NCBI GenBank assembly: GCA_964059195.1
Contig: CAXKWD010000005.1
Span: 93,075,882 to 93,139,881 of the forward strand
Origin: Ectobius pallidus
Taxonomy: Eukaryota > Arthropoda > Insecta > Blattodea > Ectobiidae
Direction: 5' to 3'
DNA length: 64,000 bases
Positions 57,803 to 64,000 of this stretch are shown piece after piece (position 1 is the stretch's first letter; every line of letters starts with the position of its first letter). Below the pieces are notes generated by a model. That model did not search any database. It was not told where the DNA came from and was given only the letters and a program-made list of their open reading frames with translations. The position numbers were made by a program, and so were the translations under genes.

Positions 57803-58639
57803 CTCTTAAGGGAAGTAAGCCCATTTTAATTTCCTATTCTTCAGTTATCGGTACACTTTACTCAACAATGAATTGAGATATAAACTGAAACTTACATCAC
57901 TTTTAATTTAAATCTCTCTTTATAAGAAAAAGAAGCAGATTTCTGAAATCTTGAATGGTTGCCAAGATATGTTTTCTATAATATTTTGTTTGAATGTAAT
58001 ACATAAATTAATTTTTTCCTCTGCCTACACCAAAAAGTGTATCATTCGATTTTGTATTCTGAAAATTATAAGCTTAACACAAATTACTTTATTTTGCTAC
58101 TCTATTTGATTGGAATTTAATATGTATCGGAAGATATATAAATGTCTTATAAGAAAATAGCGTTAAAGTTTGCAATTGAACTCTTCACTCTTTAAGACAT
58201 TACAAATTGCCTTGACCCATACTCTTTATTCTTCTCTCTCGTCTTCATGTTGTTTCTTCTTTCCTTCGTTTTTTTTTTTGGGGGGGGGGCAGGTTCTCCG
58301 TTTGCTCCATCATTCTGTCTGCTTTCTTGGTGCGTAAGTTGTCTTGTTCTTAAAATCACACTTCCCTATTCTAATCTGGATCTTTGGAAATCATTCAGAT
58401 TGAAACATTAAATATTAGATTTTTTTTCAAAATATTTATCTCAAATCAGGGATGGAAAAACAGTAAAATCACAATTTCAATAATTTGAGTCAATTTGATC
58501 TGGTTTACTCCCCTTAAGGGCATAGGCAGGGTACATATTGTACATAACTGTACATACAAGGAAGCAATACCTTGTGCGTACACGACTATTGTAGTGCATG
58601 TGTTTCTTGTATTTCATAAAATATATAGGCCTACCATTA

Positions 58640-58678
58640 CTACTTACTTTTAAACATCTCGTGGATTCCTTCAACGGC
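58640..58678 (-). CDS. candidate terminal exon of a small peptide gene
   Basis: Minus-strand acceptor TTTTTTGTTTCAG|GCC opens 12 codons AVEGIHEMFKSK and TAG. A donor-like GTAAGT overlaps the end, so it might instead be an internal 31-nt exon. It joins in phase 0 to the exon at 59773. Amphipathic, with no cysteine. Weak by itself. Confidence 0.35.
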   Translation of the reverse strand, partial: AVEGIHEMFKSK

Positions 58679-59772
58679 CTGAAACAAAAAACATATTGGG
58701 CTTATTTACAGAGATCAGAACATAATATTTTGTGTTCATATTAAGCGCAAACCTGGAGGCTTCTAAAGACATTCAACAGTGGACCATCAAACCAATGGGC
58801 TTAGTCACAACGCCACAAAAATTGCTCAGCCATCAAATATTAAAGTCATAACCTTACCGGAAATTACATTCGAAGCCTCTGGAAATATACCATTTGGAAA
58901 TTCAATGTTTCGACACTTAGTGAACAATTAGGCATATAAATGGATATATGTGATTTATCTGTTAGCCTTACATAGTACGTAGACGACCACTGATATCTTC
59001 AACTTTAGCATGTTATGTACTGAATACCTATATTACTCCGGTGACAAAATCTTCATAAGAACAGCAAATAAAAGAAAAGAAATATAGGCCTATATTTTTT
59101 CCACTACTATTACTAAGCAGCAAGATAGTGCCAGCAGAAAAAAATATTTTTTGGGGCAGTTTAAAGTGTTCTCTACTTCTTACGCAGACTTTATAAAAAA
59201 ACTAATTAAACCTAGTTTAAGAATAACACCCGCTTACATAAACAATACTGCCTTATGCGTTAATAAATGAAAAAAACTTAAAGAATCTAAAGCAAATATA
59301 GTTTACACTATTGTATAAGTTAATTTTAAGATATTTTAAACCAGCTTAGGTTATCTGGCTTTCCCAACAATAAATTTCCTCACTTCAATACACTAGTTAG
59401 AATCAGCTTAATGTTGGTTCCCTGTTTTATTGTTTATAACCATAAACTTAACTATTTTTTAGTGTATATTCATAAATATTGTATAGTGTATATTCATAAA
59501 TAGTTTAAGATACAATGGTCTTATAATTATTTTTACTGTTTGGTGTATGAGTATATACGATTTAAATAAATAGTATACAATTATTTTATTCTGTATGATA
59601 AATTAATAAGTCGCTACGAATCTAAGCTTGAGGATAGCTTCGGCATTACTAAATATACAGTAACCTGGTCAGCGAAACATTACTGTTCCATTCAACTTCT
59701 TGACAGAGAAGGTAGTATACATGCAAAAACTGATAACCTTATCACTACAATACATGATAAATAATATCATAC

Positions 59773-59837
59773 CTTTTGGATCATTTCTTTGATTTGTGGA
59801 TTCATGTCTCCAAAATTCTGAGGTCTGGCACTCACTC
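59773..59837 (-). CDS. candidate internal exon of the small peptide gene
   Basis: Acceptor CTTTTCTTTGCAG|GA and donor CAAAAG|GTATGA. It encodes (G)VSARPQNFGDMNPQIKEMIQ plus K, entering in phase 1 and leaving in phase 0. The phase-1 Gly entry just after a presumed leader is the same plan as exon 2 of the 18-42 kb gene. I found no convincing signal-peptide exon upstream on this strand; ATGCAAGCGCATG|GTAAGG near 59930 would give a leaderless start. Confidence 0.35.
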
Positions 59838-59871
59838 CTGCAAAGAAAAGCTGCTTTTACTTTCTCGCATA

Positions 59872-60007
59872 TACGTACTGTCTGACTGCGAGCTGAAGGC
59901 CGAGCTAGCGTTCCCCCACTACCTTACCATGCGCTTGCATTTACTGTCTATGTCTTTCCCCCACTATACCACCAGCTCGGCCTTCAGCTTACAGTCAGAC
60001 AGTACGT
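59872..60007. mobile_element. 136-bp MITE-like inverted repeat
   Basis: TACGTACTGTCTGACTG[CG/TA]AGCTGAAGGCCGAGCT, 35 bp with two mismatches, is inverted at 60007. TA flanks are possible. It lies between the two divergent candidate exons. Confidence 0.65.
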
Positions 60008-60078
60008 AGTTCAGAGAAAGTACTGTGATCGCGCCAAAATATTTAGATCAAGGCAATACTGGGAAAATATGATTCACG

Positions 60079-60160
60079 ATGCCTAAAAGCAGAACAAAGT
60101 GTTTTCTGAGTGCTCTGCCTGCCTGTCTGGTGTCCGTTTGTCTGTGCAAGACTGTTGCGG
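60079..60160 (+). CDS. candidate signal-peptide first exon
   Basis: ATG, 27 codons and one base: a basic PKSRTK start, hydrophobic CFLSALPACLVSVCLC, then KTVA and a split Gly codon before donor GTAAAT. Layout and splice phase are as in exon 1 of the 18385 gene. No following exon could be assigned in the remaining 3.8 kb. Confidence 0.35.
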
Positions 60161-60903
60161 GTAAATGGCTCATTGTATTTAAGCCTAATTATGTTTTTGA
60201 ACTATGAACTTTGCGGAACTAGAATGTGACTATAACTAAGATAAACAAAATATTTTTCATGAAAACGTTTTTTCTAAGTTTGTTTTAGGAAAAATGACCA
60301 ACGATTTTATATAAAAATTTAAATTATGAATCTTTTACCAGCGGCTTGTAAAACGATTAGGCCCAAATTAGTTTTTATATTAATTCTAAGGGGATGATTT
60401 ATTCGTGTATTTTTTTTCTTGTCTATGTCAACTAAAGTAGAGAATAGAATAGCTTATATGGAAAGCATGCACGATCAAGTTATAAAGATAATAGTAAAAA
60501 TGAACATTTTTTGTTCGCTTATTACGATATCATGATACTCATTTCGAAACTGATCTTCATTATGACAACGGTGTGATATCGAATATTATCGAACATGGAA
60601 CGATCTTGATACTTGTAAGTAGTAGCTGAAAACTGAGTAATTATCATCTTGTATTTAAAAAAAGTTAAAATCAATTCTGTTCGTGTTTATTTAAATATCA
60701 TACTAAAATGAATTCATTTCGTGTTGTAAAAATCCGTTGGTTTTAAGAAAATTAACCGACGCCATGAGTTGCTATATGTCGTAGAAGACAACTACAATCA
60801 GTGGATACGAAGGATTGCGCGCTGAAGCTTGTTGAAATTCTGCATGAACTTAGGTTTCATATCCGGAAAGGTAAAAGGACTATAGTCGTTCACTAACCTC
60901 TGC
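60161..60903. other. non-coding stretch
   Basis: Nothing recognised; an intron if the exon above is real. Confidence 0.4.
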
Positions 60904-60916
60904 TAAGTGACCTAAT

Positions 60917-61065
60917 TAAAACTAAACTCCGTGGCTCTACATCCCTGGAGGGACTTGGCCTACCACCCGACCGCTGCGTCATCTACCTCAGGCAGACAAC
61001 AGGATTGAGGCATGTGGTTAGCATGCCGACACCCACGGCCCTTAATGGTGGTTTTCATGACCAGA
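60917..61065 (-). mobile_element. 5'-truncated SINE family A
   Basis: Only the last 149 bp of family A, minus strand, without the tRNA head. It still has a 13-bp target duplication TAAGT[G/C]ACCTAAT (60904-60916 and 61066-61078). It was therefore truncated on insertion, as LINE machinery does. Confidence 0.85.
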
Positions 61066-61106
61066 TAAGTCACCTAATATCATAATCATTAAACATTCAA
61101 TATTAT

Positions 61107-62479
61107 CTTATATATTAATAAAAATTAATTGCCGAAATGTATGTTGCCGCATCACTTGAGAATGGCTCGACCGATTTGGCTGATTTCTTTTTTGTTGTGT
61201 TCGTGATTGTCAGGACAAGGTTTGTATGAAAGAAACATTTTTTAAAATCCACGGAAAAAGTCGGAAATGTGAAATGAGGCACAGTTAAGAGAGTTCTGCT
61301 TTCACATATTTACATAACAAACAAACAAACAAAAAAAAAAACAAAACAAAAAAAAAAAAAATTAAATTAAATAAATTGAAGTGTCACCAAAGAAGTGTGA
61401 CATATTAACAGTTTGAGAGTTCCGCTGTCACATGTTTTAATAACAAAAAAAAAGTGTAAGTTTTGCAACCAAACCAAATCGAAAGTGTGTATGTATGTGT
61501 CATGTGGGTATGTATGTTCCATATACAAGTCTACATTTCTTGATCAATTTGCACGAAATTTTGCACACATACCCACTTAAGCCCGGGAAGTAACGCGGTG
61601 AACACTAAAATTCAAACAAACCACTCCTTCCCTTGAAAATTTATATAATTTCTGAAAATATTAACTGAAAAATGAAATGCAATTCAGTTATCATGACAAC
61701 AGTGTATTGTTTACAGTGTTCAAATAGGGCTTTGGGAACTACATAATACTGGGCTTCAACACATTCTGATGCTTTCGATTTAATTAATACATTTGTGAAA
61801 ATAATTATTGAAGAATGAAATCCAAGAAAATAAAGCACAATGTGAAGCAGTCACATAACTTTCTCTACCCTCGATATGGAACATATAATTTTCTCATTTC
61901 ACATTTTGATGTAGAATAAGTGGTCGTATTGCAGGGACAGCTTAAATTTGTGCCAGTGAATATCCTATATCAGAAGTCTGTAAAAAATCCTATCCACTGA
62001 TACGTCACTCATAGCTGTAGGATGTTTATCATAGACCCTAAACTTCTACAAGAAGACAAAATAGGATGGAACATTTTCAGGCCTATGCCCGCAGTATATT
62101 ATGCCCCAGGTTTTCGGGGAGGAAAGTATGATTCTTTTTTTAATTTCAGCTCCGAAACGGTTGTATGCTAACATGAGAGTGAGAAATAAAAATTTCCATA
62201 AAGACAGTACAATCTTATGTAATCGGAATTTATGTTTCTTCTTATTTCAAGCCCTCCCAGGCATGGTGTGCAGAAGCAACGGAATGCAACATTCGACATC
62301 CTCTGTGAGCCATAAAAAGCTATATCTAGAGTTTTCTGAGGGAATAGTTCTTCCTCATTTCAAGTTCTATGTAGGCCTATTATTATACAAGGCCCTAGAG
62401 TTTGAAAATCGAAAGTCCTTCATAAGTTAATTTCAATTACAAAATAAACACCCGGGCGACGCCGGGCCTTTTAAGTTAG
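61107..62479 (+). mobile_element. Helitron-like element
   Basis: Starts near TCTTATATATTAATAAAAAT. Ends with hairpin CCCGG-GCGACG-CCGGG (62451-62466), then CCTTTTAAGTTAG and T, close to the Helitron hairpin plus CTAG|T pattern. An A-rich tract lies at 61320-61375. No Rep/helicase. The 109-codon frame at 62101 lies inside and has no motif. The second copy starts at 63541. Confidence 0.55.
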
Positions 62480-62549
62480 TTTAAAATAAACACAAGCCAT
62501 GACACACATTAACAGTTGCACATCAACATTTCAAGGCTTACTGGTAAAA

Positions 62550-62603
62550 CCAAACTAGGACTTGTTTCAGAAGTCCTAGTTTGTCCTAGAAGTCCTAGTT
62601 TGG
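62550..62603. repeat. small hairpin with repeated arm
   Basis: CCAAACTAGGACTT (62550) is inverted at 62571 (AAGTCCTAGTTTG) and again at 62590 (AAGTCCTAGTTTGG), giving two alternative stems. Confidence 0.7.
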
Positions 62604-63540
62604 AGCATTTTCATCTTTTATTACAAAATAAAAATAATAAGAAACATGGGAAATTAGTGATTATACTGAAGCAATAGGTATATTTACTTTTATAGTGAAG
62701 ATTGCAGTTATTTATGGGATACTATTTGGTCAAATATAGAGGCATTTTCTATATTATGCGGCATATTTGCTTTTAAACCCCCAAGCATGTTAGTTATGCC
62801 GTGATATGGTGCCCCAGTGCCGAACTAATGTCAAGCAATTTGCAATTGCTGATTTGGTGTTAGAGCTTTATGTTCCTCATAGTGTTACGCTTTAGAAATT
62901 GGTTGAATTTATGTAAGATTAGGCGGAACTTTTCATTACATTCATAAGTTTCTTCCGTCAAACTATGATTCCTCTGGCTGTAAACATTATTGGGTGTTCT
63001 TCATCAATTCAACTTCAATATTATATTTAAATAAATATATACTTTATAGAAACATACACTTAAAGTATGAATTCCCACTAATTTTCTGTCTCTCTAGAGC
63101 AGTCGGCAATGCCTCTAACAGCATCTTGGTCTAATCGATGTTGTTAGGCTTAATCAGACTCATTTTCTAGCACGGACGACATTGCTCTGATTTTTTATCA
63201 AATATTTTCTAATAGTACACACACATCTACGTCAAATATTTGATAATAGTATAAGTTACTCACAAAAACGTCAAATATTGAAATAATACTGCAAAAATAA
63301 ATAAAGTGGTTCAAACTTTGTAAGAACGTCAGGCACACTAAAAAAACACACTACGGTTACTTTCTCTTGACGTTTCTTGGGTAAGGCTAAAAACAGTGCA
63401 AAATACTTTTCTGCCCATATGAAGGAGAGATTCACTATTACGGCAACCTTGGTAAACCTGAAGATCCTAAATACGTGATATGACATCTATGTAGTTAACC
63501 TGTGTGTAAATACGATAAGTAGGCCTACTAATAGTAGTAA
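62604..63540. other. non-coding stretch
   Basis: Nothing recognised; the 71-codon minus frame at 63271 has no motif. Confidence 0.45.
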
Positions 63541-64000
63541 TCTATATTAATAAAAATTAATTTACAAAAGGGTTGTTGCCGCATCACTTGAGAACGGCTC
63601 GAGCGATTTGGGTGAGTCTTTTTTTGTTGTGTTCGTAATTGTCACGGCAAGGTTTGTGTGAAAGAAATTTTCTGAAAATCCACGGGAAAAGTCGGAAATG
63701 TGAAATGCGGCAAAGTTAGAGAGATCTGATGTCAATTGTTTACAAAACGAAAGTATTGTTTACGATGTTTACATAGGGCTTTGGATACTATATTATAATA
63801 CTGGGCTTTAACTAATGCTGATACTATCTAAGTATTTAATACATAATTGTGAAAATAATTCTTGACAAATAAAATCCACGAAAATAAAGCAGCCACATAA
63901 CTTTCTCTACCCTCGACATGGAAAATATCATTTTATCACTTCACATTTTGATGTAGAATAAGCGGTCGTATTGCAGGGACAACTTAAGTGTGTGCCAGTG
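63541..64000 (+). mobile_element. Helitron-like element, second copy, cut by window end
   Basis: TCTATATTAATAAAAATTAA after A, then GTTGCCGCATCACTTGAGAA as at 61140. It rejoins the 61700-61960 part after an internal deletion (TAACTTTCTCTACCCTCGA..). Confidence 0.65.

Noticed and set aside
62101..62430. 109-codon frame and a possible exon after TTTCTTCTTATTTCAAG
   Set aside because: A fair splice acceptor and a phase match to the exon at 60079 exist, but it lies within the Helitron-like element and shows no conserved feature. Too weak to call.
1..64000. CRISPR array, operon or phage structure
   Set aside because: No regularly spaced short repeats with unique spacers and no prokaryotic gene layout; tandem repeats here are minisatellites or element internals.

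Overview
The window looks like nuclear DNA of a large, transposon-rich arthropod genome. The signs are AT-rich non-coding DNA, GT-AG introns of 1.6 to 11.8 kb, tRNA-derived SINEs, and BEL/Pao, RTE, jockey-like LINE, mariner, hAT, P-like and Helitron-like elements. The octamer TAGGCCTA recurs throughout. A cockroach- or termite-like insect is a guess that I cannot prove from sequence alone. Nothing prokaryotic is present.

Host genes are few. The best is a five-exon plus-strand gene (18385 to 42152) for a 332-residue secreted protein that is helical and free of mature cysteine. It has a signal peptide, six N-glycosylation sequons and a Thr/Ala-rich tail; I recognise no family. All five exons join in frame at GT-AG sites, and the introns are filled with mobile elements. 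A second signal-peptide exon with the same phase-1 Gly split lies at 60079-60160 (+). Two small minus-strand exons at 59773-59837 and 58640-58678 could encode the end of a short peptide.

Layout. 1-2380: 3' end of a BEL/Pao retrotransposon (integrase), probable LTR, Helitron 3' scar. 2423-5656: nested palindrome with a P/THAP-like core. 5908-7024: deleted hAT with perfect 8-bp TSD. 7-13 kb: pogo-like MITE, tandem repeats, SINE. 13135-16247: a hAT MITE interrupted by a complete hAT with an intact 499-codon transposase. 16-30 kb: SINEs, LINE remnants, MITEs and exons 1-4 of the secreted-protein gene. 30-42 kb: intron 4, holding a mariner whose terminal repeat was split by a 5.3-kb composite of P-like and hAT elements, then another hAT MITE, then an antisense RTE LINE ending about 40 bp before exon 5. 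42-58 kb: SINEs, hAT MITEs, a Helitron array, a deleted mariner and minisatellites. 58-64 kb: candidate small-peptide exons and two Helitron copies.

The mobile elements interact. The intact hAT transposase at 14.3 kb shares termini and asymmetric subterminal motifs with the non-autonomous element at 25.9-26.6 kb. Three other hAT MITEs share a TAGAC... terminus and a GCCTATTTT-type subterminal motif. Two P-like copies carry a spliced THAP half-domain exon.
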